DNA of 64,000 nt from Tetrahymena elliotti 4EA (GCA_000231825.2 JH720293.1:2294001-2358000); one strand, 5' to 3'; positions 36,572 to 53,836 are shown, counted from the stretch's first letter. Program-made: numbers and translations. The notes: generated by a model from the sequence alone, not told the origin.

Positions 36572-38058
36572 TTTTATATAGATAGTCTTCTTTTATATTC
36601 TTAATTAAATTTCTGATAATTTAATATTACTAATCGATAAGAAAATTGATTACTTTTTCTGAAGTTAAAAGTGTTTTGTTAAGTTGATAGTTAATTTTTA
36701 ATTAATGATTTAAGCCCTTGTATATTATTCACTAAAAAGGAAAAGTCAATATTGAATCTTTTAATCGTTTGGTCTATAATTATTTTGCTTTTCAATAAAT
36801 TAAATAGATATTTGAGGTCATTTGTGCTTCAAAATAATCAAAAAAGATTCTAATTATCACTAATTATATTGAGGTTATGTTAATACAAAGACATCTTGCA
36901 TACAAAAAGAACATTTTTTACTGATTCTACTGAAAAATTAATTTATAACTATGTAATTTTAGAAGTATTTTAATTTAGAGTGGAATATAAATTTGACAGC
37001 CTTGTGTTGGGTTGTGAAAATCATGAGTTTATTCTTTTATAATTATTGAAATGAACAACCAAAATCTTTTAGAAAAATGTTTACACATTAATTTGACATA
37101 ATAAATTTACTATAAAATAATTGAATTCTTGTTTAATAATAAAAAATGAGATATTTTTAAAAAACTTTAATTGTTTTTGAGAGGAAAGTGTGAAAAACAA
37201 ATTTAAGATGAAAGAAATAAGAAAGAAAGATCTAAAATACAAAAGCCATTTAGATTAGGTTGTGAAGCTTAATGATTATCAAATTAATCAGCTAAATTTA
37301 CACTTACTTCTAAAAAAAGGCTATAATTAAAAAGTAATTATCAAAATAAATTTTCTAAATAATCTTTATTGTATTAATAAATCAACAGAACAGGAATTAT
37401 TTTCTTCTTAATCTCTAAATACAAATTTTGATGTTTGTTGTCAATATTACTCACATAAAAAATTAATTTCTCAATTATAATTAAATAATTTTCTCATTTT
37501 ATTTAAACGCGATTTTAATAAGTTTTATTTCATCAACTAGATGAAGGATTTTTGTTTATATCTGCATGATTAAATTTTTTTCTTTTATATATTTTTTATA
37601 TTTCATACAAACAAATCCAATTTTTCTATATCAAATAATTATTTCAAATTTTTGTAACAAAAACAATCCTAAATTTAATTAAAAATATAATATTAAATTG
37701 TAAAGTATTTTATTTACTATTAATTAAAAAACTAAAGAGCTTTATTAATCTGCTCTAAAAAATATCATCTTTTAGCTTATTTTATATTTGTATGATTAGT
37801 TTTTAAGCTGCTATGGAGATGAATATTTATTTTAAAATATCTAAATAGATTCTTTAAAGTTATTTAGTATGAAATAGATAATATTTAGAAACATTAAAAT
37901 GCTGTATTTGAGCTTTTTGAACTTTTTTAGTTGCTAGATATTAATTTTATAATTTATATTGCTTTTTATATCAATTTAATATACAGCTTATCTTTTGATT
38001 TAATTAATTATATAATTTAATAAAATTCATTCAAGCAAAAAAAAAAATAAGAATTAGA
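36572..38058. other. Divergent intergenic region, 1.5 kb
   Basis: Upstream regions of the exchanger (minus) and SR-protein gene (plus). A/T-rich throughout; no frame or RNA-like structure that I can support. Confidence 0.5.
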
Positions 38059-40399
38059 ATGAGTAGTAGTAGAAGATCAGGTTCAAATACCATTTTTGTT
38101 GGAAAATTATCTTCTAGAGTTAGAGAAGAAGATCTCAGAGACGAATTCAGAAGATATGGTAGAATTAGAGATATAGATTTTAGAAGACAAAGAGGTTTTG
38201 CTTTTATTGAATATAGCAGCTCCTCTGATGCAAAATAAGCTGTAGAAGAAATGGATGGATAGCGTTTTGAAGATACCCGTATTGTAGTTTAATATAAAGG
38301 TAAATAAGCAATATTTATTATAGCAAATTAAGCATTAAAATTTGACATCACCATTCATGAATTTCTTTAGATATTCTTTATTGTTAAAACAAATATTTTA
38401 AATTTACAAATTTTTTAAAATAATAATTAGAAAATAGAAGTGATCGTAACAGAAGAGGACCCTCAACTGTTGATGTATGCTATAATTGTGGTAGAAAAGG
38501 ACATTGGTAAATAAAATTTCATATTTATTTAAAATTATCTTTAAAGCAAATGAGGAGTATTTAAAAATATCAAAATGGATTAAAACATTGCATCATTAAT
38601 ATTTTAATATTTAAAATTAAATAAAATTTTGGTAAAAAAATGAAAAAAACTCCTCTTTAAGCATCATCATTTAGACCTTATTATATTTAAATATTCTATT
38701 TTAGATTACATCATCTTAAAATATCTATAAAAGAGATAGAATTATCTATAGACACATTAAATATCACCAAAAAAACAAGCAAATTTAATTTTTTTGCATC
38801 TTTAACTTTCCCAAAAACACTTAGATCCAAAAAAAACAATTTAATTTTTTCATTTATAATCTCGGATTAGTTTTGATGGTAGTATTCGTTTTTGTGTGGA
38901 GTAGTGAATATTGAGTTTAATCATGATGAATTTTTCAGATTTCAATTCACAATATGTCTAAGAAAAGGCAGAAGTATTTTCTCATCTAATCATTGAAGAG
39001 GCTTGTCATTCGTTCTTTCTTTTATTCATTCATTCATTTGTTTGAGAACTAAATTTACAAAATCCATAATATTTGCTAGTCAATTTTAAATTTAGAAGTA
39101 TTGGAGGTTGTGAGAGATAAATGTTGTTCATTAAAAAGAATAACTAATTTTTCAAAGAAGTTCAGAAAGAAGAATGATTAAGAAGAATATGAGCAAGATT
39201 GAAGATTAATAAATGAAGAATAATAAAACAGTAAAAAGAAAAGATATTATTAATTTTTAATTCATTCGAATACTGAAAAATATAAATTTAATAAAGAATT
39301 GGTGATTAAATATGGTGAATGAAGAAGAATGAAGTATCGAAGAAGGAGAAATATTATTGCTATTTTTTAAAACCATACATTAAAATTGTTTGATTCAAAA
39401 ACAAATGAAGAAATAATGAGTTGAATTTGAAATTTGTTACTTTTATTTTTCTTAGTTTGAAGAAGATGAGGAAGGTATTGATGATAGTTTTGTTTGATTG
39501 ATGATGATGATCGAAACATAAAAGATAATGGATGATATGATTGGTTGATGATGGATGAATAATCAAATGTTGAAGAAGATTAAAATTAATGTAATTTAAG
39601 ATTGTCCATCAAAAGCAATAAATAAATAAATATAAAACAAAATCAAGATTTATTTTTCAAAACATTTTTAATCAAAAATTTGTTAAAGAACAACAATTTA
39701 GACAAATAAATCCAAAAATATTTTATTTAAATTTTACATTTTACTCAGATATAAATTAAGTATTCCTCCAGATAAACTCATGAGAGAATATCAATTTAAT
39801 ATTAAAGATTTTTAATTTAAAATAAATAGGGCCAACGAATGTAAGGAAGGAAATTGGAAGTAAATTATTTCTTTCTAGTTTTTATTTTAAATTAATTTAT
39901 TTCAATTTTATATAATAGTAACAGATGCTATAGATGTGGTAAAGGTGGTCATTTAAAAAAAGAATGCTCTTTGAGTAGAACTCCTTCTTCAAGAAGAGAA
40001 TCTCCAAGGAGAAGAAGAAATAGAAGTAAGAGTGGTAGCAAAAGTAAGAGTGTAAGCGACAGCAGAAGCAGAAGTAGAAGTAGAAGCAGATCTAACTATA
40101 AGCCAAAAGACAATAGAAAGAGAAGATCCTACTCTAAATCTTCCTCTCGCTCAAGAAGCTCAAGATCATCAAGAAGAAGCTACTCAAGCTCTAAATCAAG
40201 AGCATCTTCATCAAGATCAAAGTAAATATATTAAATATTAATGAAATTTAGTTCTAATTTTGCATTTATTTATTAAATTAGGTCAAGATCATCTTCTTCA
40301 AAAGATAATAACAAAAACTAAAGAAAAAGCATTAGCGAATCAAGAAGTAGAAGAAATTCTCACAACAACAGAAGCTCTTCTCCTCAAAAATAAAATTGA
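38059..40399 (+). CDS. SR splicing factor with RRM, two CCHC zinc knuckles and RS domain (RS2Z type)
   Basis: Nuclear pre-mRNA splicing regulator. ATG 38059 opens MSSSRRSGSNTIFVGKLSSR. The RRM covers about residues 11-80, with RNP2 TIFVGKL and RNP1 RGFAFIEY. A short exon at about 38425-38506 encodes VDVCYNCGRKGHW, the first half of a CCHC zinc knuckle. A 1,323-bp intron (38507-39829) interrupts the W codon and the next exon continues with ANECKEGNW. A further short intron precedes the second knuckle, CYRCGKGGHLKKEC (about 39925-39970). The spacing C-x2-C-x4-H-x4-C is intact in both. The RS domain (about 39971-40390) has long R/S alternations and is cut by one more intron (40225-40281). It ends SSSPQKQN before TGA 40397-40399. 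One RRM followed by two zinc knuckles is the plant RS2Z arrangement; animal SRSF7 has one knuckle. Confidence 0.92.
38507..39829 (+). other. Unusually large intron inside the zinc-knuckle coding region
   Basis: Donor TG/GTAAATAA and acceptor AAATAG/G fit, and removal restores the knuckle in frame. At 1.3 kb it is many times longer than nearly all other introns here. It contains GATGAAGAAGA/GATGATGATG-like purine repeats at about 39290-39570 and a TCATTCATTCAT tract near 39030. Metazoan and plant SR genes often carry a regulatory poison-exon intron; whether this is one is inference. Confidence 0.7.
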
Positions 40400-40985
40400 T
40401 AGGTGAACTAAAAGTTAAAATAGTTGTTATATAAATTAAAAGTTTTAGTCTTGATTTTAGTTAGTTAATGTTAATTTGTTTATCATCAAGAAGTATTGAG
40501 TCATTTTTTCAATTAGATTAACAATTTTTGTATTTCATTATTATTGTTGTTGTAGCGGCTGTTTAATAATATTTCTATTGAAAACTTTTAAAATTGTTTA
40601 TCTAAATTTGATTAAATTAAAATTATTCAAAAAAGATTGTAATGTTTTAAAATGAGTAAAAAATATATCTTATACAAACAAACTAAACAATCAATTATAT
40701 GATTATTGATTTATTATTAAATGTATCTAATACTTGTTATCGTTCAAGTTATTCTTCTTTTCTATATTTTAATCAAATTATTGAATAAATCAATGAATCT
40801 GATGCTTTCCTCAAAAATTAAAAATTTGTATTTATATCAAAAATTAAAATCATCTATTTAAAAATATTGATTGAGAGATTTATTATTTCGAAAGTAGTAC
40901 TTTTGCAAAAATATTTAAGTGGATTAATATACTTCAAGAAAGAATTTACTCATAAATAAATAGCCAAATACATATTATATAGCTT
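40400..40985. other. Intergenic spacer
   Basis: Spacer between two plus-strand genes; A/T-rich, nothing recognisable beyond an ordinary 3' UTR/promoter interval. Confidence 0.5.
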
Positions 40986-43900
40986 ATGAATAACCATTCC
41001 TCAGCTCATAGTGTAATTAGTTCGCATACAAGATATAGTGCCAAAAGTTAGATTACAAATATCACTAATTAAAATTCTGCAAGTGGATAAAGTGCATATG
41101 GCTCTAAAACAAAATAATAAATTGCATAAGAAGTTGAATAAGCAGAAGATGATATAATGAAGAGGTATATGGAATAGCAAGAAAAGCATAAGCAGCTTAT
41201 GATATAGAATTAAAAGCGTAGAAAGTATGAATTTTACATTTTTATTAAAAAAGCAATTTATTTATGCTGAAAATTTAATCAAATTACAATTTAGAATTAA
41301 CAAATAACATTTGCAAAAATGATTTTTTAAGTTTTTTATGTAATCGAAATATAAAAAATGTTAAATTAAAAAATTTAAGAGTGTTATTAAAGATTTATAG
41401 TAACTTTTTAAAATAGAGATTAGGAAAAGAAATTGAAAGAAGAATTGGAGAGAAAAAAGAAGTAGGAAGAGGAAGAACTTCTTAAAAGAAAAGAAACAAA
41501 GTAGCAGGCTTATGTTAAATTTTTAAGATCTAATGCTACAAAAGTTGCTGATAATTTAAAATAAAATAAAAATAATGTAAATGATAATGGGAATAATTAA
41601 GTAAAAAAAAAATCTTCTACTGCAAATTAACAAAAAAGACCTGCTTATATTGTTACTACTTAACCTGAGTAAAATAAAACAGTTACAAGTGAGTTATCAA
41701 AACCTAAGAAATAATGGAATACATCTAAATCAAATGGCTAAAATGTTGTAAATTAGGATAAGATCTCTTCATAAAAAGAAAATAGAGTTCCAGTTCCTTT
41801 AGAAGAGTATTATGCAGATTCAAAAAAATAATCTCAGAATAACATAGGAAATAATAATAAAGAGATGAATTTAGACGCTTTAGATCTTAATATTCCCACA
41901 GGTAAAGATGATTTTGATAGAATTAAAAAAATGTATGCAAAATAAAGTTAAGTTAATGGAAATGATTTTATAGTTAATTTTGAAAAAGAATGGAATGATG
42001 ATGATTCTGTAGAGAATCTTAAATAAAGTAAGCTTTTAGAAAGTTTGGATCTTTCTACTGTATATAAGAAAAAAAATAAATAGCCAACAGAGCAATAATA
42101 AAATTAATAAAAAAACTTAAAAAATATCAAAAGTGATTTTGATAACATTTAAGAAAATGACAGCTTTGAGGAGAATGAATACGATTAAGAAAAATTTGAT
42201 GAATCTCCTCAGAATAGAAATGAAATTTTGAAAGAGAATACACAGGTTAAGTAAGACAAATAAAGTAGAGCTTAGTTATAGTAATAGTTAAAATAAGGTA
42301 ATAAACAACAAATTAGTGAATAATAAATGATAAAAAAACCTGTAGAAAAAGAAACTACAAAACCAAAATAAACTATAATTAAAAATGAAAGTGCTCTAGT
42401 TAGGGAAGCTATTGGATTTGATGATGATGGTATGTAAAACGAAAGTGAAGATGATGATATTGGAACAGCTTTGGGATTTAAGAATAAATAAAACATTAAT
42501 AAATAAGAATAAAAAGCTTCTAAATAAACAAAGAGCGAGTAAATGATAGATGCTGGTTTGACAGAAGCAAAGCTTAAATTACATAATGAAATAATTGAAG
42601 GAACAATAAATTTAGAAAATTAAAAGTATGATCTCTTGAGTTGGGCAAATAATAAATAGAAAGAAGTTGATGAAGTTTTTTCTTAAGTAAGTGGAAAAGT
42701 ATCAAATGCTACTTCTAAAATTACTAAACCAGTTTCTGCTAAAATAGTAAAAGATGATAAAAAACCACCTATTGCTAGAAGCAATACTAATAATAATTTA
42801 TAGCAGTAAAATTAACCACCTAGAAAATAAAATGAACAAGATACAAACAGCATAATTTCAGAAGATAAAATGCAAAGATAAAATATAAGATAAATTAGTG
42901 CCAATAGAAATGCTTAGATGTCAAAAGAAAAAAGTAGTTAACAAGATAGACAACCTTCTTAAGATAAACAAGGTATTACAGATTTAAATAATTAAAGATC
43001 TTCAAATGATAAATCCAAAGAGAGAAAATAGCAGGTTATTTAGCCTCCTCCCACTAAGTAAAAATATTAAAAAATCCATTAAAATAAAGTAGTCTAAAGT
43101 AATAACTAAGATACTAATTCAGAAGTAGCTAGCTCAAACTAGGGAAACTAGGGGAGAGTTTCTAAATTTAAATAAAAGCTATAATGGAATGTTCAGCAAA
43201 GCAGAAAGAGTAAAGCTAAGTCCCCTGATTCAGTAGGCTCAAGAGATGAAGATTTGAATGTAGAGGAATTTTTAAGGGTAATTTTATTTTTAAAAATAAC
43301 AATTAAATTGATAAAAATCTGATAATTAACAAAAGGATGACTTAATTAACATTAACAAAGAAGAAATGTAGCTCTAATAGGAGATATATGAGCTTCATTT
43401 TGATAACATCGAAAAAATTAGAGAAGTAGAAAGCAAGAATCACGTAAATCTAAACTTGGTCTCATCTAAGTAAGTCAAAGAACTTGAAAATAATCCCTCA
43501 ACTATCATCAAACCAATTAAACCAATTTATGGTAAAATTGAATTTACAAATTAAACAATATTAACATAACCAAAATAATAACTATTATAAATAAGAGTAT
43601 AGTGAATAGGAATTGGAGTAGTCCTTGGTAAGGTTAGATATAGCTCTGGCTAAAAAAACAAATCAAACCTAGCAATTAGTTATGAATTAAATGAATCCAT
43701 AAATTCAAAATGGATACCAGTAAAATTACAATGACATGAGAAATCAATAATAAATTATTTAGCCTTAGTAAATTTAATAAAATTATTAGTAAAATAATAC
43801 CTAATAATAAATTGACTCAAAGTAAAATGGATTGAACATTTAAAATTAAGTAAATTTCTAGAATCCATAAGCAAACTTAAACAATAATATAAACAATCTT

Positions 43901-44734
43901 TAGCAATAAATAGAGCCAAATAACTTAATTGCTTTTTAATTATAAGTTCTATAGCAATAGCAGTAGTTGCTTTTGTAAAAAATTGTTAATTAACAATAAA
44001 ATTAAAATAACTTAGAGTTGAATCCACCTCCTGTTTTATAAAATTAAGTTAATTCTATGAAAGTTTAATAAATTCTAAATACCAATTAGTTGACTTACAA
44101 AAATTTAGCAGAATAAAATGAAAGCTTAAATAAAATAGAATAAAACTTTAGCTAAGGTTCAGCAAAGTTAGAAAAACTAGATAAAAAAGATAAAGGAGAT
44201 GTTATTGATTAAAACATGTATATTTCTCCGTAATTTGGTATGAATAATAATAACTCAAAAAGAGAATCCTTACTTAATAACCATATTAAGAATGTTACTA
44301 GTAATGTTAGCTTAACAAGTTAGCATCAATAACAATAATCATAATATAATTATGATATAAACGATTTATAATCAATAAGTTAAGTTAATAGTGTTGTACC
44401 ATCCAATAATGTTGAATAAAGAAGATAAAAATTGAAAGATGAACTAGATGAAGAAGTTGAATCAAAGATAAGCGAAATGAAATCTAAAATATAAAGTAAA
44501 GATAAAGAATAGACTAACTCGTATAAATAGAAGCACATTGTTAAAAAAGAAATTAAACACAAAAAAATTGTAGGGTAAAAAGAAGAAAAACCTTCTTAAT
44601 TAAAAGAATAATAAGATAATGCCGAAGGTGTGATTAAATATGCAGGTAACGATAAACTAAAAGCTCTACTACTTGATAATGTTGAAGAAGAAGACTACCA
44701 TAATTACAATAACCAAGAAAATTCTTTTGATTGA
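40986..44734 (+). CDS. Q/N-rich coiled-coil protein of unknown function
   Basis: ATG 40986 opens MNNHSSAHSVISSHTRYSAK. Four exons joined by introns at about 41222-41417, 43279-43338 and 43532-43594 give about 1,140 aa ending at TGA 44732-44734. An N-terminal K/E/R-rich helix (EDDIMKRYMEQQEKHKQLMI, then KKLKEELERKKKQEEEELLK) is a probable coiled coil. The middle carries repeated short acidic motifs (ALDLNIPTGKDDFDRIKKMY; GFDDDGMQNESEDDDIGTAL). From about 43595 to 44340 it is dominated by Q and N. A final charged block near 44410-44700 (KDELDEEVESKISEMKSK) is again helical. There are no catalytic or transmembrane motifs. Without the third intron the frame meets TGA at about 43604, so the long C-terminal half depends on that splice. 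Composition and length are convincing as coding; function unknown. Confidence 0.7.
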
Positions 44735-46810
44735 AAGATTAATTTATTTAAATAAAATTTAATTAAGGATATTTATTATTATTAAAATTTAAAAATAAAA
44801 AAAAAATAAATTTTACTTATTTATTATTATATTTGTTTGAGCTATTTTTAAAACTAATTTCTTCAATTTTATGAGGTCAAACAAATTGAGGTTATTATTA
44901 TTAATATTATTTTCACAGAAACATTTCTAATTTATTTATTCCTAAATTAAGAAATAAATATTAAAGTTAATTATTTGAAATTTTATACATTATTTTATTT
45001 GCTTTAATTAAGTATTTTAATTTAAACAAAGACTAATTTTTTGATAATAATTAAGAGTTTACTTAAAAATAAGATTTCTAAATTTTAAGAAACTATTTAA
45101 GTAGCTTGTATTCTTTTTGTATTTTCACAAAAAGTGATATTAATTAAATAATTTTATTTAATATTTATTATTTAAGTTAGTTAATCATACTTAAACAAAT
45201 TTTTTCAAAATTTAGCATTTTTAATTTAAAAAAGAATAATCAAGAAAACAATTTAACTGATTTAATTATTGAGAGTCACACGAAAGATAATAAAAATTTA
45301 AAAAGTTTAATAATTTAAACTAATTTATTGCTAAAGTTAAATTTGAATACTCAGTTTATAAAAATTTGATTTATCATTATTTGAGGAGTAAATATTCTTA
45401 TTTATAATATCTTTAAATATTTTTTAGCAATTTATTTTTTTAATAATATTTGTTTAGAATTTTATAATGAAAGTAATAAATTTTCTTGATTCTTTCTTGT
45501 TTTTTATTTTATTTTTTAGAAAAATGAATTTAAATTATTAAAAATGAAATAGAATGAAATTATTCATCACTTTATTGCTTTGTTTTTGAAAAATCTTATT
45601 CTTTCTTATGAAATATAAGTTTTCCACAAATTTATTTTGGGTTTGTTAGTTTTATTTGTGATTTGGATTTTTATTGAAAGTTTTTTTTGTATCCATTCTT
45701 TTTCAAAAAAATAATTTGATAATTTTTTAAATTTAAAAATTTTGAAAAAGTAATAATTAGTTTTTATGGATATAAATCAGAAATGCAAATTAAATAATTT
45801 TCAAAATATTAAAACAGAGGTGCACCTTCTTAAAGACAAAAAATTACTTCAATATTTAAAAAATATAAAACATATTCTAATTAAAAAGAAATAGAGAAAT
45901 TATTTACTTTTATTCTGTTTTTCTGTCATAGATTAATTTTAATTTGCAAAAAGAAATTAAAAATAAATTGAGTTTAGAAATAGATTGTATTATTATTTTT
46001 TTTGATTTAGGGTGTTAAAATACTTTAATATATTTATAGGTACTTACTTAGCTATTAAAAATATTTACTGGAATTAAATTTTATTATTATACTTGAAAAC
46101 TTGTAAAGATATTGTAAGAATATCTAGAGAACTATCAATAAAGTTGAAAATAGAAATTTGGTAGAGAAAAGAATATTTTGGCTTCAGTAGAGATGCTTAG
46201 ATTCAAATTAATAAATTATGAATAAACAAGAGCCTATTAAAATATATCAAAGTGTAATTTGATGAGGCAGTCAACCTGATAAATAATAAATTATCAAATG
46301 ATATTGTCAAAATGATAATAAAGCAGTAAAAATTTTGAATAAATTATTTAGTAGAAGGAATTTTGAGTGCATTTGATGAAATATGTGAATTGATCAAATT
46401 TACTTTATGATTTAATTGTTTCATATATATTTTAAAAAGCTTTTATTAATGTTTTGTACATATCATATGAAAACATAAATAAATCATCAATGAATAAAGA
46501 AATCTGCCTAGTATTTTATGATTATTGATGGAGAGTTCAAATAGTAGTATGTTGTATGTATATGTTTATGTTTTGTTTGTTTGCTTGCTTGTATCATCTC
46601 TATTAATTAAGTCATAAAAATAATTAATAAGAATTATCAAGCACAATGTGAAATGAATTAATTTAAAAATAAAAAAAATTAAAAAATTAAGAAAGGAGAA
46701 GGTAAAAGAAAAAAAGAGGAAAAGAAAAAGATAAGAAAACAATAATATAAAAAAAAAACTAAAAAAACAAGTTAATTAGTATATTATTTGTATTACTTCA
46801 AGTAATGTAA

Positions 46811-46940
46811 AACGACAGCCTAAAAGGCTTAGTGGGCTGGTCGGGAGGCTAAAAAAAGGGCGGACACACAAGCTCTTTTAAGCTTTTTGATAGATCCTAG
46901 AATTTTAAAATGAAAGAAAAGTAGGGAGAAGGCGGACATA
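46811..46940. other. GC-richer island, candidate non-coding RNA or short repeat element
   Basis: 46811-46870 is roughly half G+C in a genome region that is mostly 15-20%. It contains a small hairpin (AGCCTAAAAGGCT), an AGGCTTAGTGGG string close to a pol III A-box, and GGTCGGGAGGCT. The octamer GGCGGACA occurs twice, at 46859-46866 and 46931-46938. A perfect 15-bp palindrome ATTACTTCAAGTAAT lies just upstream (46792-46806). I cannot fold it to a tRNA, U-snRNA, SRP or telomerase RNA. It may be a short interspersed element or an unknown small RNA. Confidence 0.3.
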
Positions 46941-47094
46941 GCGTAGAATATTTAATTTTTAGAAAATATTTTCCATTTTTGTTTGTGTAGAAGTGCTGCA
47001 GTAGTAGCATATGAAAAAATCAAAGTTTTTATCAAAAAGCAAGCACTAGTTAATTTAATAATCGGTATATTCACTAATGTGATATGATGATTAT

Positions 47095-47437
47095 TCAGCA
47101 TAAACAATACAATTTTTCAGAGAAAAGTGGATTCAATATTTATGCATTCTTCTTATAATATAGATTGTTAAGAAATGCTCCATTTACTTGATTGAAACCA
47201 TGAAGAGGTGCAACTAGGAATTCAAGTTTGATTAATCTCTCATACCGCGTCGCTTTCTTACTGTCCCAAATGAAGGTATGGATTTTATTATAAATTATAT
47301 CATTATCAGCTAACTTAAATGCACACACGAATAAAACTTAAGGATTACCTAAGGGTATTTGATTTCATTTTTTACTTTTCATGATAGTTATACCCTTTCC
47401 TCAAGTATTCCTTACTGTTTAGCATCAGTGATTCAGT
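47095..47437 (-). pseudogene. Possible decayed non-LTR reverse-transcriptase fragment
   Basis: On the minus strand a 90-codon frame (about 47369 to TGA 47095-47097) has no ATG and contains IYNKIHTFIWDSKKATRYER and LEFLVAPLHGFNQVNGAFLN. The I-x-x-F-I-W-x-x-K-x-x-R ... L-x-x-P-x-x-x-G-G/F pattern resembles the segment after the catalytic core of LINE-type reverse transcriptases. An adjoining frame upstream (MLNSKEYLRKGYNYHEKQKM) could be the preceding part after a frameshift. Codons such as GCG, ACG and CGG are rare in neighbouring genes. The match is short and by eye only; a chance frame is possible. Confidence 0.3.
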
Positions 47438-48222
47438 GCTTTTTTAAATGAAATTTAATTATCATTTTTAATAAATTATAAATTGTAATTAAAAAGGTGT
47501 TTCAAACAATAACTACGATAATGAATAGTCGGATTATATAATGAGAGTGAAGGATATTATTTATAATGACTAAAGAAAAATGTAAAATTTAATTTAGAAT
47601 TTTTGTTATTTCTATCAAAAGCTAAACCATAGATATTTCTCACAACTCTTCTCCACGTTTTTGATAATAAATTTCTTTTCAAAAATCAGTTTAAAAATTA
47701 TTCATGTTTAGAGATAATATTAGATAATTATTTTAAGCCAGGTATATCTTTAGGTAAAAGCTAATCAAAATAGTTGCAGATAGTGTGATTTAAACTATTA
47801 AGTATAGGTTTAAGCAAAAAAGTCATTAATTAGATGTGCAGATAATTTTTATTTCAGGTTTTTGATATAAGAAAAAATTCGAAATTCAAAAATAATAAAT
47901 AAAAATTGAATTAAACGCTCTTTTTAGAATTATGTAAATGCGCGATGTAAAGTCAATTCTTTTCTAAAAAAATATGTAAAGGTTAAGATTTGTAGCATTT
48001 ATAGAGAAGAAATTAGTAAGCATTCAGCTGAAATTGAAATAAGCTTTTGATTGTTTGCATTTATACTAAACAAGCATAAATAAAAGCAAATAGGTTAATT
48101 TGCAATAAATTCGTTGGTTTTATACTATCCATCAGATTTAAATAATATTTTTTGGACAGATGAGAGATACGTGTAGATAACTTAAAATTAAATATAAAAA
48201 ACAAGCATATATTAAATATAAG

Positions 48223-52283
<4,061 letters not shown>

Positions 52284-53836
52284 AAAGAGAAAAATATAAA
52301 AAACAAAAGTTTAAATGACACTTATACACTATACAGTATATTTATAGTTATGATCATTTTAAATATAATATCTATGAAAAAACAAATATTTCATCTTCAT
52401 ATGATTGAGTAAGTCAGTAAGTAAACTATCTTTAGCTAATAAATTAGTTTAAAAAAATACTAATTTTATTCAATTAATTCAATGAAATAATCAATTATAA
52501 AAAATAAATTAGAAAATGCTTAATTTAGCTAAATTAATATCAATATGAAACAACAACATAGATCTATAAAAATATACACAAATGATATAATTTGAAGTGG
52601 ATTGTCTATCTGTCAACTTGTTAACTAATTAATCATGAAAACAGTTAATTACATTTATCGATTGGGCAACTATGAATTTAATGAATAAATCAATTTATAA
52701 ATAAAGTAGTAGATTTCAATCGATTTTAAGAAACACAAAACAAAGAGAGCGATTGATACTTCCTATTATATTTTTTATTTCAATTTAAATCACTGCTTAT
52801 AATAAAAAACTTTAATAATTGAATAATCTCCATTAAATATTGTGAGAATTAATTAAGTTTTAATTAAGTAATAATTAATAATTCTTCTATATAGTAAATA
52901 AAGTAGTGTAGCTATTTCAAAAGTACAGATAATTATCATATAACTTATTCTGTGTTTAGAAAGTTAGCTACATTATCAAACAATTTTCCAACCAATTTTC
53001 CTCATTAATATGAAAATTCTATCAATATTAGCCTCTTTAAATATTTTCTTTCATCGCTGTTTAAATCATACTCACTCACTCAATCAATCATTCATTCAGT
53101 CCATTTCATATACTCTAATTTTCTTTCATAAAATATTACAATATTTGCATTTAATATTATTTGGAAACTAACTTATACTTTAGTTCATTCCTTCCTTGAT
53201 ATCTATCTGTCTCTTAAAAAAGAGTTCTATTTTTTATGATCATCATCTGCTATTTTGAAAACCCTTTTATTTTAGACTTTATTATATTGATTAATTAATA
53301 ATATACCATTAAATTTGCTTAAATCCTAATGAGGTTATAAAGCATCATTAATACTTTGATTTAAAAAAAATCAAAATTAAAAAAATGGATAAAAATTAAA
53401 GGCCTATTTGTTCTATGTTTCATCATTTAAATTCAATTCATAAAATTAAAACTTCTTTTTATTTTTTTAATTTTTAATGAATTAATCCTTCAATCATTTG
53501 CTATCATAATATTTTTTGAGATAGCTTGCTTTTTGATGATAAAAATTATTTTATTTAATTAAATTCATAAATTCTTATTTTTAAGAATTAAAAAAATACT
53601 AATTTCGGATTATTTCAAATATTAGTTTTTGTTTGTATAGGATTTAATTTTTAAAACATATAAGAATTAAAAATCTTTTAAAATTAGAGGGAATTCATTA
53701 GAAGAAGGAATATTTCAATTTAAGTAGTTAGACGTAAGAAATAATAATTGCGGAGAAAAAAATATTAATTACAATACAGAAATTTATTTAAAGCTTCTAA
53801 ATTTGAAAGTAGAGAATAATGAACTAAAATTAATTT
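52284..53836. other. Intergenic spacer, 1.55 kb
   Basis: A/T-rich interval between two plus-strand genes. A CACTCACTCAATCAATCATTCATTC-type tetranucleotide tract lies at about 53070-53100. No gene or RNA seen. Confidence 0.5.

Larger units (their letters stand above)
44735..48222. other. Largest gene-free stretch (3.5 kb), with a GC-richer island and coding-like relics
   Basis: 44735-45700 is plain A/T-rich. A weak frame around 45765-46217 starts at an ATG and can be kept open only by a 25-bp 'intron', much shorter than others here, so I do not call it. 46550-46610 holds TATG/TTTG-type short repeats. 46811-46940 and 47095-47437 are described separately. 47440-48222 is A/T-rich upstream sequence of the kinase gene. 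Confidence 0.5.

Noticed and set aside
39360..39566. Minus-strand frame within the SR-protein intron
   Set aside because: Lies entirely in the long intron, short, H/I/F-rich and without motif; likely antisense of GATGATGA repeats.
45765..46217. Possible small two-exon gene (MDINQKCKLNNF... to ...QIQINKL)
   Set aside because: Needs a 25-bp intron, far below others in the window; no family similarity; composition close to random AT translation.
46811..46940. tRNA, SRP RNA, U6 or telomerase RNA in the GC-rich island
   Set aside because: No cloverleaf, no SRP or U6 conserved blocks, and no telomeric template of the CAACCCCAA type could be found; only left as an unassigned candidate.
53030..53110. 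Telomere-like or CRISPR-like repeats in TCAATCAT/CACTCACT tract
   Set aside because: Simple tetranucleotide slippage; no C4A2/G4T2 repeats and no regularly spaced repeats exist in the window.
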